A stretch of DNA of 64,000 nucleotides from Burkholderiaceae bacterium (GCA_027493945.1 JAOSJU010000001.1:2972484-3036483), one strand, 5' to 3'. Positions 50,598 through 60,671 are shown, counted from the first letter of the stretch. Numbers and translations: made by a program. Notes: generated by a model from the letters alone, not told the origin.

Positions 50598-51290
50598 TCA
50601 ACCGGCCGGGCGCGCGTCGGCCGCCGGCCAGTGCTCGAGCACCGCGTCGCGCTTGTGGCGCAGGTGCTCCTCGAGCAGCGCGCGAAGCGCAGCACCGTCG
50701 CCCGCTCCCAGCGCGTCGAGCATGCGCTCGTGCTCGCGCACCGCCGCATCCCATTTGTCCCGATTGAAATTCGAGCGGAACCGCAGGTTCTGGATACGCA
50801 AGTTGATGCTGTCATAGGTCTCGGTGAGCACGGCGTTGCGCGCGCATCGGTTGATCGCGCGATGGATCCGCCGGTTCAGCGCGTAATAGGCCGGCAGGTC
50901 GCGGCGCGCGTGCGCCGCGAGCATCTCGAAGTGCAGCGCGCGGATCTCGTCGACTTCGCCTTCGGTGCGTCGCGCCGCGGCGAGCTCGCCCGAAAGCGCC
51001 TCGAGCGCGCCCATCAGCTCGAACAGCTGCTCGACGTCGCCGCGCGACAGCGCGACCACGCTCGCGCCCCGGTTCGGGCTCAGCTCGACCAGCCGCTCGG
51101 CCGCGAGCACCTTGAACGCCTCGCGCAACGGCGTGCGCGAGACCCCGATCTGCTCGCACAGCACCCGCTCGTTGAGCCGCGCACCCGGACCCAGCCTGCC
51201 CTCGGTGATCAGCTCGCGCAGGCGCTCGGCCACTTCTTCATGCAGCGGGCGGCGTTCGCCGGAGGTGATCGATTCGGCCGTATTTTGCAT
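50598..51290 (-). CDS. GntR family regulator (FadR/FCD subfamily)
   Basis: This 230 aa regulator has an N-terminal winged helix (LHEEVAERLRELITEGRLGP, NERVLCEQIGVSRTPLREAF) and a C-terminal all-helical FCD ligand domain (LFELMGALEALSGELAAARR, HFEMLAAHARRDLPAYYALN, RRIHRAINRCARNAVL, REHERMLDALGAGDGAALRA). The start codon lies inside the palindrome ATTTTGCATACAAAAT, suggesting autorepression. It is in line with the D-2-hydroxyacid dehydrogenase and divergent from an aminotransferase; the effector is probably a small organic acid. Confidence 0.93.
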   Translation of the reverse strand: MQNTAESITSGERRPLHEEVAERLRELITEGRLGPGARLNERVLCEQIGVSRTPLREAFKVLAAERLVELSPNRGASVVALSRGDVEQLFELMGALEALSGELAAARRTEGEVDEIRALHFEMLAAHARRDLPAYYALNRRIHRAINRCARNAVLTETYDSINLRIQNLRFRSNFNRDKWDAAVREHERMLDALGAGDGAALRALLEEHLRHKRDAVLEHWPAADARPAG

Positions 51291-51297
51291 ACAAAAT
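51282..51297. promoter_or_regulatory. GntR operator 1, overlapping the regulator start codon
   Basis: ATTTTGCATACAAAAT is a 16-bp near-perfect palindrome. It spans the regulator ATG (51290). A second copy 64 bp away makes a specific operator likely. Confidence 0.7.
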
Positions 51298-51331
51298 CTG
51301 AAGATATCGGCCGTTGAGGGTAAAACCCCGA

Positions 51332-51374
51332 CTTGCCTTGGTGGAATTTTGCATACAAACTCCATCAAGGCAAG
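51332..51374. promoter_or_regulatory. GntR operator 2 nested in a larger dyad before the aminotransferase
   Basis: ATTTTGCATACAAAC lies at 51346-51360. It is flanked by CTTGCCTTG (51332-51340) and CAAGGCAAG (51366-51374), a perfect 9-bp inverted repeat extending inward with TGGA/TCCA. The whole 43-bp dyad lies 38 bp before the aminotransferase start. Confidence 0.65.
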
Positions 51375-51411
51375 CATTCCTGGGGCCAGGCGCTCCGTTC
51401 CGAGACCTCCG

Positions 51412-52640
51412 ATGAAACTCTCCAACGGTCTTTCCCTGAACGGCCATCCGTCGGGCCGCCACTTCCTGCAGATTCCGGGGCCGACCAACGTTCCCGACCG
51501 GATCCTGCGGGCGATGGATTATCCGACGATCGACCACCGCGGCCCGGAGTTCCAGCAACTGGGCAAAGCGGTTCTCTCCGGGATCCGCCGGATTTTCCAG
51601 ACCGAGGGCCCAGTGATCATCTTCCCGGCCTCGGGCACCGGCGCCTGGGAGGCCGCGCTGGTGAATACGCTGTCGCCCGGCGATCCGGTGCTCATGTGCG
51701 AAACCGGCCACTTCGCGTCGCTGTGGAAACGGATGGCCGAGCGCCTCGGCCTCGCGGTCGAGTTCATTCCCGGCGACTGGCGCCACGGCGTCGACGCCGC
51801 GGCGATCGAGGCCCGGCTCGCGGCCGATCGCGAGCGCCGCATCCGGGCGGTCTGCGTGGTGCACAACGAAACGTCCACCGGCGTGACCAGCCGCATCGAC
51901 GAGGTGCGCCGCGCGATCGACCGCGCCGGGCATCCCGCGCTGCTGATGGTCGACGCGATCTCTTCGCTCGGCTCGATCGACTACCGGCACGACGAGTGGG
52001 GCGCCGACGTCACGGTGGCCGGTTCGCAGAAAGGACTGATGCTGCCGCCCGGCATCTCGTTCAACGCAGTCAGCGCAAGGGCGCTCGAGGCGGCGAAACA
52101 GGCGCGGATGCCGCGCTCGTACTGGGAATGGACCGAGATGCTCGCGGCGAACGCCAACGGCTTCTTCCCGACCACGCCTGCGACCAACCTGCTCTACGGC
52201 CTGCACGAAGCGATCGCGATGCTGCTGGAAGAAGGGCTGCCCAACGTGTTCGCGCGCCACCGGCGCCACGCCGAGGCGACCCGCGCGGCGGTGCGCGGCT
52301 GGGGGCTCGACATTCTCTGCCAGGATCCCGACGGCCACAGCCCCGCGCTCACCGCGGTCCTGATGCCCGACGGGCACGACGCCGACGCGCTGCGCAGGGT
52401 CGCGCTCGAGAACTTCAACCTGTCGCTGGGCCAGGGACTGGGCAAGGTCGCCGGCCGGGTGTTCCGCATCGGCCACCGGGAGACTTCAACGACCTGACGC
52501 TGCTCGGCACGCTGGGTGGCGTCGAGATGGCGCTCGGGCTGGCCGGCGTTGCGCACCGCAAGGCCGGCGTGCAGGCTGCGATGGACAGCCTGGCCGCATC
52601 GGCCCCGAAGGCTCGACGCTCCGAGCGCGAGACTGCCTGA
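51412..52640 (+). CDS. Serine/alanine-glyoxylate aminotransferase family (frameshift near 52481)
   Basis: This class V PLP enzyme is about 409 aa when corrected. It begins MKLSNGLSLNGHPSGRHFLQ; motifs include IPGPTNVPDRILRAMDYPTI, FPASGTGAWEAALVNTLSPG, LLMVDAISSLGSIDYRHDEW and the PLP Lys in VTVAGSQKGLMLPPGISFNA. After FRIGH one base is missing near 52481; the C-terminus resumes GDFNDLTLLGTLGGVEMALG. It likely transaminates glyoxylate with serine or alanine. It is divergent from the GntR regulator, with that regulator's probable operator in its promoter. Confidence 0.9.
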
Positions 52641-52771
52641 GATCCGACCACGGACGATTCGACGAGGAGATGCCGCAGAAGCTCGAGCTCGGCACGATCG
52701 ACCTGACGGAGCCGCCTGGTGGAGTTGTTCTACCGGTCGCGGGCGCCCCCACGGCCTACAATGCCGACCCG

Positions 52772-53961
52772 ATGGACATCCGCTACCCGCTGGCGCAGCG
52801 CACCGCGCAGATCGAGCCGTTCCACGTGATGGAGTTGACCAAGCGGGCGGCCGCCCTCGAGGCGGCCGGTCGCCCGGTCATCCACCTGAACATCGGTGAA
52901 CCCGACTTCACCGCCCCCGAACCGGTGGTTGCGGCGCTCGAGCGCGCTGCGCGCGCGGGCCACACGCAATACACCACCGCCACCGGCCTGGCCGCGCTGC
53001 GCGAGGCGATCGCGCGCGACTACGGCGAGCGCTACGGGCTGGAGATGGCGCCGTCGCGCATCGTCGTGACCGCAGGGGCGTCGGCCGCGCTGTCGCTCGC
53101 CTGCTGCGCGCTGGTCGATCCCGGCGCCTCGGTGCTGATGACCGACCCCGGCTACCCCTGCAATCGCCATTTCGTGACCGCTTTCGACGGGGTACCGCAA
53201 CCGGTTGCAGTGGGTCCCGAAACCCGCTTCCAGCTCACCCGCGCGCTGCTCGAGTCGAACTGGCACGCCGGCACGCGCGGCGTGCTGGTTGCCTCGCCGG
53301 CGAACCCGACCGGCACCTCGATTCCGTTCGACGAACTGGGCCGCATCGTCGAGGCGGCGCGCGCGCGCGGCGGATTCACGATCGTCGACGAGATCTACCT
53401 CGGCCTGTCGTACGAGAACGCGCCGCGTTCGGCGCTTGCGCACGGCGACGACCTGATCGTGACGAACAGCTTTTCGAAGTACTTCCACATGACGGGCTGG
53501 CGCCTGGGCTGGCTGGTGGTGCCCGAAGCGCTGGCGTCGGCGTTCGAGAAGCTCGCGCAAAACCTCTACATCTGCGCATCCACGCTGGCCCAGCACGCCG
53601 CGATCGCCTGTTTCGACCCCGCCTCGCTCGCCGAGTACGAGGCGCGCCGCAACGAGTTTCGCAGGCGCCGCGACTACATCGTGCCGGCGCTACGCAATGC
53701 CGGCCTGCCGGTGCCGGTCACGCCCGACGGCGCGTTCTACGCCTGGGCCGACTGCAGCGCGCACAGCGACGACAGCTGGCAGTTCGCGCTCGAGCTGCTC
53801 GAAAGCGCATTCATGTTTCGGTGGTGCCGGGCAAGGACTTCGGCCACCATGACCCGTTGCGCTACCTGCGACTGTCGTACGCGAACTCGATGGACCGGCT
53901 GCAGGAGGCCATCGCCCGCATCGGGCGTTACCTGCCGGGCCGCGAACGCCCTCGAGGCTGA
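52772..53961 (+). CDS. Class I/II PLP-dependent aminotransferase (frameshift near 53816)
   Basis: This AspC-like enzyme is about 396 aa after correction. From MDIRYPLAQRTAQIEPFHVM it shows NIGEPDFTAPEPVVAALERA, VTAGASAALSLACCALVDPG, ASPANPTGTSIPFDELG, IVDEIYLGLSYE and the PLP Lys in VTNSFSKYFHMTGWRLGWLV. After ESAFM one base is missing near 53816; the frame resumes SVVPGKDFGHHDPLRYLRLS to the TGA at 53961. A longer in-frame start at 52670 exists but adds non-family residues. A TACAAT box at 52757 lies 10 bp before the ATG, with no ribosome binding site seen. The substrate is unknown. Confidence 0.88.
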
Positions 53962-53987
53962 CGCGCAGCGACGCGCAGCGACGCGCC
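53961..53987. repeat. 10-bp tandem repeat after the aminotransferase stop
   Basis: ACGCGCAGCG is repeated 2.7 times directly after the stop codon. Nothing else is seen between it and the lytic transglycosylase stop at 54040. Confidence 0.7.
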
Positions 53988-54039
53988 GGCCGTAGCAGTC
54001 CTCGTTCCGGGAGGCCCCTTCGCGGAGCGCTTCCGGCGC

Positions 54040-55123
54040 TCAGCCTCGTCGCACCGCCGATCGGGGACGCGGGCGCATCAGCGGGTCGCCCGCCGCCGGC
54101 GCATCGAACGCGGCCGGCATCTCGAAGACTGCGTCGAGCATCGGCCCGACCGCCGGCGTCGGCGCCGCCGCGTCGCCATGCGAAGCGTCAACGGGCACGT
54201 CCGTCTGATCCGGCGGCCGCAGCGCTGCCGGCACGATGGCCCGACTGCCTGCCGGCGCCGAAAGCAGCACACTCGCCCCCACGCCCGAATCGCCTGCGTC
54301 GGCTTCGGCAACCATCGCCGGAGGCTTCAACGGCTGCGCCGGAATCGGCCGGCCAGCGGCCGCCGCCGCAATGCGCTCGCGCTCCGACAGCACCTTGTAG
54401 CCGTAGCCCGAATCGTGCTCGTGCATCGCCGCGCCCACGTAGGACTTCAGCGCGCCCTCGACGCTGCCCTCGCGCACCGTATTCCCTCAGGATCCGCGAA
54501 CCGACGCTGATGTTGGCCATCGGGTCGAACGCCGCGGAAGCGCCGCCGAAGGGCGCGAACTTGTCGGCATGCACCCGCGTGAGCACCTGCATCAGCCCCT
54601 GCGCGCCGGCCGAGCTGCGCGCATCGGGGTTGAAGCTCGATTCGATCGACATCACCGCCAGAACGAGGTACGGGTCGAGCCGGAACTCCTTCGCTGCCCG
54701 ATACGCATAGGAAACGAGATGCTGCACGTCGCCGACCGCGATCCGGTACTTCTTCGCGACGAACTGCGCGATCTTCTGCTGCTCCGGCGTGAGCCGCAGC
54801 GGCGGGCGCGTCGCGGCCTGCGATGGGAGTGGCTTCGCGATGCCGTCGTGCACGACCGCCGGCGCGGACTCCCACGGCAAAGCCAGCCGCGGCAACGCGT
54901 GGCGCGGCGCGAAGAGATTCGCGAACGCCGGCGCGCCGTGCGCCGGCGCGGCGGCCTCGGCCAGCGCATCGGCCGGCACAGCAGCACCCGTCCCCTCGCG
55001 CAGCGACAATGCGCCCGCCACCAGCAGCACCGCGATCGGCACCGCCAACGCCGGACGACGCATGGCGCCGACTGCACGCGTGCACGAATCGAACGATATT
55101 CCGAGCTGACGCTGCTCTGGCAT
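54040..55123 (-). CDS. Lytic transglycosylase, SLT domain (frameshift near 54480)
   Basis: This is an exported peptidoglycan-cleaving enzyme, about 360 aa when corrected. GGAGG precedes the ATG at 55123; the N-terminus has a signal anchor (ALAVPIAVLLVAGALSL, about 25-41). The SLT catalytic region is YLVLAVMSIESSFNPDARSS with Glu161, then AGAQGLMQVLTRVHADKFAP and DPMANISVGSRILREY. One extra base near 54480 shifts frame; the fold completes with VREGSVEGALKSYVGAAMHE and HDSGYGYKVLSERERI, then a Pro/Ala-rich tail to 54040. It is divergent from ubiD. Confidence 0.9.
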
Positions 55124-55458
55124 CGAGCCTCCTTCCGGCTTGCGCCGTACGGTTCGCCGAACAGGCGATCGGTCCTTGCTATGCCCGCCAGTACCAGGGA
55201 ATCGCGGGCCTCATCTCTCTCTCGCACAGGCGATGCATTGCCGCCTGCTGGTCATCGAATGCGGAACTCGCCGCATGGTCCCGGTCTGCGCCAGGACTCT
55301 CAACGTGGGTGCGATCACGGGGCCATCACACGACGGCAAATCGAAAACCCGGCGCGATTCTATGGACGCGATCCGCGAAGGTCAAATTTTGTCGTCTCGT
55401 CATGTGCAATGCATTCAATGCGACAATCCACATCGCGAAACCGCGGTGACATATCCCC
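55124..55458. other. Intergenic region between lytic transglycosylase and ubiD
   Basis: This 335 bp divergent gap should hold promoters for both genes. An A+T-richer patch near 55385-55435 (around CAAATTTTGTCGTC) is the best promoter candidate, but no clear -35/-10 pair, operator or RNA was recognised. Confidence 0.4.
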
Positions 55459-57015
55459 GTGAAATACAAAGACCTGCGCGACTTCCTTCACCAACTCGAT
55501 GCGATCGGCGAGTTGAAGCGCGTCTCTACTCCGGTTTCGCCGCGGCTCGAAATGACCGAGATCTCCGACCGTGTTCTGCGAGCCGCGGGGCCTGCGCTGC
55601 TGTTCGAGCAGCCGCGCGACGCGTCGCGCTCGTTCACGATGCCGGTGCTCGCGAACCTGTTCGGCACGCCGCGTCGCGTCGCGCTCGGCATGGGAGCCGA
55701 ATCGATCGAAGCGCTGCGCGCGACCGGCGAACTGCTCGCGTACCTGAAGGAGCCCGAGCCGCCGAAGGGATTGCGCGATGCGTGGGACAAGTGGCCCGTG
55801 CTGCGCCAGGTGATGCACATGGCGCCGCGCGAAATCAGCGGCGCGCCGTGCCAGCAGGTGGTGCTCGAAGGCGGCGCGGTCGACCTCGCGCAGTTGCCGG
55901 TGCAGACCTGCTGGCCCGGCGACGCGGCGCCGCTGATCACCTGGGGGCTGGTGGTCACGCGCGGCCCGGTCGCGCCGCGGCAGAACCTGGGCATCTATCG
56001 GCAGCAGGTGATCGGCCCGAACCGCACGATCATGCGCTGGCTCGCCCATCGCGGGGGCGCGCTCGACTTTCGCGAGCACGCGTCACGCCATCCCGGAGCG
56101 CCGTTCCCGGTCGCGGTCGCTCTCGGTGCCGATCCGGCGACCACGCTCGCCGCGGTGACGCCGGTGCCCGACTCGATCTCCGAGTACCAGTTCGCCGGCC
56201 TGCTGCGGGGTGCCAAGACCGAGCTCGCCGTTTGCATCGGCAACGACCTGCGCGTGCCGGCGTCGGCCGAGATCGTCCTCGAAGGCTCGATCCGCCCCGA
56301 CCCGGATGCGAGCGCGACGCTTGCGAACGCGCGACGCCTCGGCTGGACCGGCGACCTTCCGCCGGCCGCGCGCAACGGCTGGGAGATGGCGATCGAGGGC
56401 CCGTTCGGCGACCACACCGGCTACTACAACGAGCAGGACTGGTTTCCGGTCTTCACGATCGAGCGCATCACGATGCGCCGCGACCCGATCTACCACTCCA
56501 CCTACACCGGAAAGCCGCCCGACGAGCCGGCGGTGCTCGGCGTCGCGCTCAACGAACTGTTCGTGCCGATCCTGCGCAAGCAGTTCCCCGAGATCGTCGA
56601 CTTCTACCTGCCACCGGAAGGGTGCTCGTACCGGATGGCGGTGGTCTCGATGCGCAAGCAGTATCCGGGACACGCCAAGCGCGTGATGTTCGGAATCTGG
56701 AGTTTCCTGCGCCAGTTCATGTACACGAAGTTCATCATCGTCACCGACGACGATATCGACGTGCGCGACTGGAAGGAAGTGATCTGGGCGATCACCACCC
56801 GCGTCGACCCGGCGCGCGACACCACGCTGGTCGAGCACACGCCGATCGACTATCTCGACTTCGCATCGCCGGTGTCGGGCCTGGGCTCGAAGATGGGCAT
56901 CGATGCCACCGCCAAGTGGCCGGGCGAAACCGCGCGCGAATGGGGGCGCGCGATCGCGATGGACGAGGCCGTCAGGAAGCGGATCGACGCGATCTGGGGC
57001 GAACTGGGCCTCTGA
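55459..57015 (+). CDS. ubiD: 4-hydroxy-3-polyprenylbenzoate decarboxylase UbiD
   Basis: This is the prenylated-FMN-dependent decarboxylase of ubiquinone synthesis, 518 aa. A GTG start at 55459 gives [20 protein letters not shown], matching UbiD N-termini; no clear ribosome binding site is seen. Conserved blocks: [100 protein letters not shown] and [20 protein letters not shown]. The E-R-E catalytic triad region lies within these blocks. It is followed by a damaged SDR gene 168 bp downstream. Confidence 0.96.
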   Translation: MKYKDLRDFLHQLDAIGELKRVSTPVSPRLEMTEISDRVLRAAGPALLFEQPRDASRSFTMPVLANLFGTPRRVALGMGAESIEALRATGELLAYLKEPEPPKGLRDAWDKWPVLRQVMHMAPREISGAPCQQVVLEGGAVDLAQLPVQTCWPGDAAPLITWGLVVTRGPVAPRQNLGIYRQQVIGPNRTIMRWLAHRGGALDFREHASRHPGAPFPVAVALGADPATTLAAVTPVPDSISEYQFAGLLRGAKTELAVCIGNDLRVPASAEIVLEGSIRPDPDASATLANARRLGWTGDLPPAARNGWEMAIEGPFGDHTGYYNEQDWFPVFTIERITMRRDPIYHSTYTGKPPDEPAVLGVALNELFVPILRKQFPEIVDFYLPPEGCSYRMAVVSMRKQYPGHAKRVMFGIWSFLRQFMYTKFIIVTDDDIDVRDWKEVIWAITTRVDPARDTTLVEHTPIDYLDFASPVSGLGSKMGIDATAKWPGETAREWGRAIAMDEAVRKRIDAIWGELGL

Positions 57016-57183
57016 GTGCGGCGCCGCCGAGCGACTGGTACGCAACGAATCCGGGCTCCGCGACCAGCGCGACGTCGAGCACCGCGAGACGCCGTAAGAT
57101 TCGCAAGCGCCTCATCGAGGCGAATCATCACACCGCCGCGGCGGTCGAACAGGGCGTGCCGGCACGCCCAGGGAAGCGAGTCC

Positions 57184-57767
57184 ATGCGCCTGGAAGGAAA
57201 GACTGCCCTCGTCACCGGCGGAGCGAAGGGAATCGGAGCGGCGATCGTCCGGCGATTCGTCGCCGAGGGCGCCAACGTCGCGTTCGTCGATGCCGACGAA
57301 GCCGATTTCGATCGCGTGCTCGCGGTGAACCTGCGCTCGTACTTCACGATGGGCCGGGCGGCCGCCCGGCAGCTTGCCGGGCAGGGCAGCGGCGGCGCGA
57401 TCATCAACATGTCGAGCGTGAACGCGGTGCTCGCGATCCCCGACCAGGTGCCCTACGTGGTTTCGAAGGGCGCGGTGAACCAGCTCACGCGCGTGATGGC
57501 GCTGTCACTGGCGCCGCACGGCATACGGGTGAACGCAATCGGGCCGGGAACCATCGCCACCGAGCTCGCCCGCAAGGCGGTAGTGGCCTCCGACGAGGCG
57601 CGGCACCGGCTGATGTCGCGCACGCCGATGAAGCGGCTGGGCGAGCCCGAGGAGGTGGCGGCGGTGGCGGCCTTCCGGCGAGCGACGACGCCTCGTACAT
57701 GACCGGGCAGGTCGTCTACCCGGACGGCGGGCGCCTGGCGCTGAACTACACGGTGGAGGTCGACTGA
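57184..57767 (+). pseudogene. SDR-family oxidoreductase with an internal deletion and a frameshift
   Basis: The N-terminus MRLEGKTALVTGGAKGIGAA has the cofactor motif TGGAKGIG (11-18). FVDADEADFDRVLAVNLRSY then jumps from beta-2 straight to the helix before the active site: about 60 residues, including the NNAG motif, are missing in frame. The catalytic region INMSSVNAVLAIPDQVPYVV SK (Ser, Tyr, Lys) is present. One base is missing near 57678; the end resumes ASDDASYMTGQVVYPDGGRL. The corrected length is 194 aa against about 250 usual. Loss of beta-3/beta-4 should abolish normal folding, so I call it a probable pseudogene. Confidence 0.75.
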
Positions 57768-57799
57768 AGCCGCACCCGGCGCGCCGGCCACCGGCGGGT

Positions 57800-58021
57800 T
57801 CAGCGGTAGCGGTGGCGCCATTCGTCGCGGTGCCAGTGCCGGTACGATCGGTGGCGCGGCGCGGCCCACACCGGCGCCGCATGGACGGGCGCGGGCGCGT
57901 ACACACCGAACCCCGGCGTGCCGATGCTCAACGACCAGCTCACGCTGCCATGCGCCTGGGCCGCGCCCGCGAACAGCTTCGCGGCTGCGAACACGATTCC
58001 GAAGCGGACGACGCTTTTCAC
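57800..58021 (-). CDS. Small exported His/Arg/Trp-rich protein of unknown function
   Basis: The GTG start at 58021 lies behind GGGAGG. The 73 aa product has a signal peptide (MKSVVRFGIVFAAAKLFAGA, cleavage after AQA) and a mature part HGSVSWSLSIGTPGFGVYAP that ends HRSYRHWHRDEWRHRYR. Small periplasmic proteins with such basic, His-rich tails occur in betaproteobacteria; function is unknown. Metal binding is conceivable. It is divergent from hemN. Confidence 0.65.
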   Translation of the reverse strand: MKSVVRFGIVFAAAKLFAGAAQAHGSVSWSLSIGTPGFGVYAPAPVHAAPVWAAPRHRSYRHWHRDEWRHRYR

Positions 58022-58120
58022 GGCGCCCCTCCCGCAGTGTCGACAATGCGCCCGGATTAGACGCTGGGAGCCGCGAATGCGACAATGATTACAAAGACTT
58101 ACGCAACACGCGCAACACCC

Positions 58121-59516
58121 ATGAGCATCCAGGCCAGCGAGCCCCTGATCATCGACGACGAGCTGCTGCGCCGCTTCGGCGGCCGCGGGCCGCGCTATAC
58201 CTCCTACCCCACGGCCGACCGCTTCGACGAGCGGGTGGGCGCGGAGCGCTACGCGCAGGCGCTCGCGGCGCGCGCCGCCCGCCGCGGCGAGCCGCTGGGC
58301 CTGTACGTGCACATCCCGTTCTGCCGGTCGATCTGCTACTACTGCGGCTGCAACAAGATCGGCACGCGCCACGTCGAGCAGGTCTTCCCTTACCCGGCCG
58401 CGCTCGAGCGCGAGGTCGAGCTGGTGACCGCGCTCGCCGGCCGCGGCCAGCCGGTCAGCCACCTGCATTTCGGCGGTGGCACACCCACCTTCATGCCCGA
58501 CGCCGAACTGGGCGCCCTGATCGCCATGCTGCGCCGCGCCTTCGAGTTTCGCGACGACGGCGAGTACTCGATCGAGATCGACCCGCGCACGGTCAGCCCG
58601 CAACGGGTGCGCGCGCTGCGCTCGATGGGGCTGAACCGCGTCAGCCTCGGCGTGCAGGATTTCGACCCGGCGGTGCAGGCGGCGGTCAACCGCGTCCAGT
58701 CGTACGAGCAGACCGTCGAACTGATCGAGGCGGCGCGCGAGGCCGGGTTCCACTCGATCAACGTCGACCTCATCTACGGCCTGCCCAGGCAGCACGCCGC
58801 CGGCTTCCGGGGAGACACTGCGCAAGACGATCGCCGCGGCGCCCGGCCGCATCGCGCTCTACCACTACGCGCACCTGCCGGCGCTGTTCAAGCCGCAGCG
58901 GCGCATCGCCGAGGCCGACCTGCCGTCGTCGGAGGAGAAGGCGCGGATGTTCGAGACGGCGGTGAAGATGTTCGCCGCCGCCGGATACCGGCACCTCGGC
59001 CTCGATCACTTCGCGCGCGAAGACGACGAGCTGGCGATCGCGCAGCGCGAAGGGCGCCTGCACCGCAACTTCCAGGGCTATTGCTCGCACGACTCCGGCG
59101 ACCTGGTCGCGCTCGGCGTGTCGTCGATCTCCTCGGTCGGCGACGTCTATGCGCAGAACGACAAGCTGCTCGATGGCTACTATCGGCGCATCGAGCGCGG
59201 CGAGTTGCCGGCGGTGCGCGGCATCGCGCTCGACGCCGACGACTTCGTGCGCCGCGACGCGATCAACGCGCTGATGTGCGACTTCCGCGTCGACTTCGCC
59301 GCGCTCGACGCGCGCCGCGGCATCGACAGCCGCCGCTGGCTCGCCGGCTCGATCGAGGCACTGGCGCCGCTCGCCGAGGCGGGGGTCGTGCGCGTCGACG
59401 AGCGCGGCGTCCAGGTCACGCCGCGCGGCCGGCTGCTGGTGCGCGCGGCAGCGATGGTCTTCGACCGGCACCTCGCGCAGGCGCCCAGCGGCGCCTCGTA
59501 CTCGCGCATCGCCTGA
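58121..59516 (+). CDS. hemN: Oxygen-independent coproporphyrinogen III dehydrogenase HemN (frameshift near 58810)
   Basis: This radical SAM enzyme makes protoporphyrinogen IX without oxygen. It is 464 aa after correction. Radical SAM cysteines are Cys68, Cys72, Cys75 in HIPFCRSICYYCGCN, with the extra Cys77 typical of HemN. The N-terminal RRFGGRGPRYTSYPTADRF and LHFGGGTPTF, DLIYGLPRQ follow. One extra G in the run 58809-58812 breaks the frame; it resumes ETLRKTIAAAPGRIALYHYA and ends with RNFQGYCSHDSGDLVALGVS and VSSISSVGDVYAQN. Start at 58121 (MSIQASEP) or 58085. It fits an anaerobic nitrate-respiring lifestyle. Confidence 0.94.
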
Positions 59517-59559
59517 TCCCTTCCATCCCGCGGCCGCGCCCGCCCCTGTGGAGCCGTCG

Positions 59560-60091
59560 ATGCCCCGCGTTCCCTACGTCCCCGCCGACCTGGCCGAACC
59601 GCGCGCGATCGTCGAGGCGGTGCGCGCGCGCCGCGGCGGCACGCTGCTCAATCTCGACCGCATGCTGCTGCACAGCCCCGAAATGGCGATGGGCTGGAAC
59701 GGCTACCTCGGCGCGATCCGCACGCAGCTGCAGCTGTCGCCGAAGCTGCGCGAGCTGGCGATGTGCGTGGTGGCGGTGCTCAACGGCGCCGACTACGAGT
59801 TCCACCACCATGCGCCCGAGTTCCTGAAGGCGGGCGGCACGCCGGCGCAGCTTCGAGGCGCTGCGCGAGCCGCAGCGCGCAGCTTCGAACGAGGCGCTGT
59901 TCGACGCGACCGAGCGCGCCGCGCTCACGGTCGCCGTCGAGATGACGCTCGCGGTGAAGGTGTCCGAGTCGAGCTTCGATGCGCTGGCCGGCGCGCTGGC
60001 GGCGCGCGAACTGGTCGAGTTCGTCGGCACCGTCGCGACCTACAACATGGTGTCGCGCTTCCTCGTGGCGCTGGGAGTCGAACCCGAGTAG
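59560..60091 (+). CDS. Carboxymuconolactone decarboxylase/AhpD-like protein without CxxC (frameshift near 59851)
   Basis: This protein is about 176 aa when corrected. MPRVPYVPADLAEPRAIVEA and RRGGTLLNLDRMLLHSPEMA begin the helical CMD fold; LAMCVVAVLNGADYEFHHHA is the active-site helix, but the CxxC of AhpD is absent. One extra base near 59851 breaks the frame; the end resumes FEALREPQRAASNEALFDAT and ATYNMVSRFLVALGVEPE. It likely belongs to the decarboxylase-like, non-redox branch. It lies 43 bp after hemN. Confidence 0.82.
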
Positions 60092-60289
60092 CGAGAAACC
60101 GCTCGACAAGGCGTCCGAAATCGGTTAGTGTGCGCGGGCATTCAGTTCAAGTCGATCATCTTTGCGTGTCAAGCCGGCCTGCCCTCGGGCAGCGCGTCTC
60201 GAATACCTGGTTGTGCCTCTTGATTCGTCTGCCGCCGCGGCGGGTTTGTCTGCGGTGTATTTACCAACGCGTATCGAATGGAGCGCAAC
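60092..60289 (+). promoter_or_regulatory. Long 5' region of the cold shock gene
   Basis: A 198 bp gap precedes the cold shock gene. Cold shock mRNAs often carry long structured leaders; here GCCGGCCTGCCCTCGGGCAG could fold locally. No specific promoter was assigned. Confidence 0.35.
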
Positions 60290-60502
60290 ATGAGCAATCG
60301 AGTAACTGGCGTAGTCAAGTGGTTCAACGAGTCCAAGGGTTTCGGCTTCATCGCCCCCGATGACGGCAGCGCGGATCTCTTCGCGCACTTCTCGGAGATC
60401 CAGGGCAACGGATTCAAGACCCTGCAGGAAGCGCAGCGCGTCGAATTCGCGGTCAAGCAGGGTCCGAAAGGCCTGCAGGCCTCGGCGATCCGCCCGCTGT
60501 AA
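60290..60502 (+). CDS. Cold shock protein (CspA family)
   Basis: This 70 aa OB-fold nucleic-acid binding protein starts [20 protein letters not shown] with GGAGCG upstream. RNP1 (KGFGFIAP) and RNP2-like (DLFAHFSEI) motifs are intact. It likely acts as an RNA chaperone. A strong terminator follows at 60558. Confidence 0.97.
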   Translation: MSNRVTGVVKWFNESKGFGFIAPDDGSADLFAHFSEIQGNGFKTLQEAQRVEFAVKQGPKGLQASAIRPL

Positions 60503-60557
60503 CACCGCGCACCGCGGCCGGCCGACCTTCGGGAACGCCGGCCCGCGAACCGCCCGA

Positions 60558-60585
60558 CGGCCGCCTCCGGGCGGCCGTTTTGTTG
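60558..60585 (+). terminator. Rho-independent terminator after the cold shock gene
   Basis: CGGCCGCC (60558-60565) and GGCGGCCG (60570-60577) form a perfect 8-bp stem with a TCCG loop, followed by TTTTGTTG. Confidence 0.9.
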
Positions 60586-60616
60586 CCGAACGGACCGCGC
60601 CGCGCCTCCGCGCCAC

Positions 60617-60645
60617 TTGAATTCCGGACGCCGAGTTCCTACAAT
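60617..60645 (+). promoter_or_regulatory. groESL promoter
   Basis: TTGAAT (60617-60622) and TACAAT (60640-60645) are spaced 17 bp, a good sigma-70 promoter. The preceding CTTGAA also matches the sigma-32 -35 element. The -10 abuts the CIRCE operator. Confidence 0.75.
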
Positions 60646-60671
60646 CAGCACTCTCCAGCGTCGAGTGCTAA
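60645..60671 (+). promoter_or_regulatory. CIRCE operator (HrcA site)
   Basis: TCAGCACTC (60645-60653), 9-bp spacer, GAGTGCTAA (60663-60671). This matches the CIRCE consensus (TTAGCACTC-N9-GAGTGCTAA) with one changed base, so HrcA repression of groESL is expected. Confidence 0.93.

Noticed and set aside
52670..52771. Longer N-terminus for the class I aminotransferase
   Set aside because: The extra 34 residues do not fit the family, and a -10-like TACAAT sits inside this stretch.
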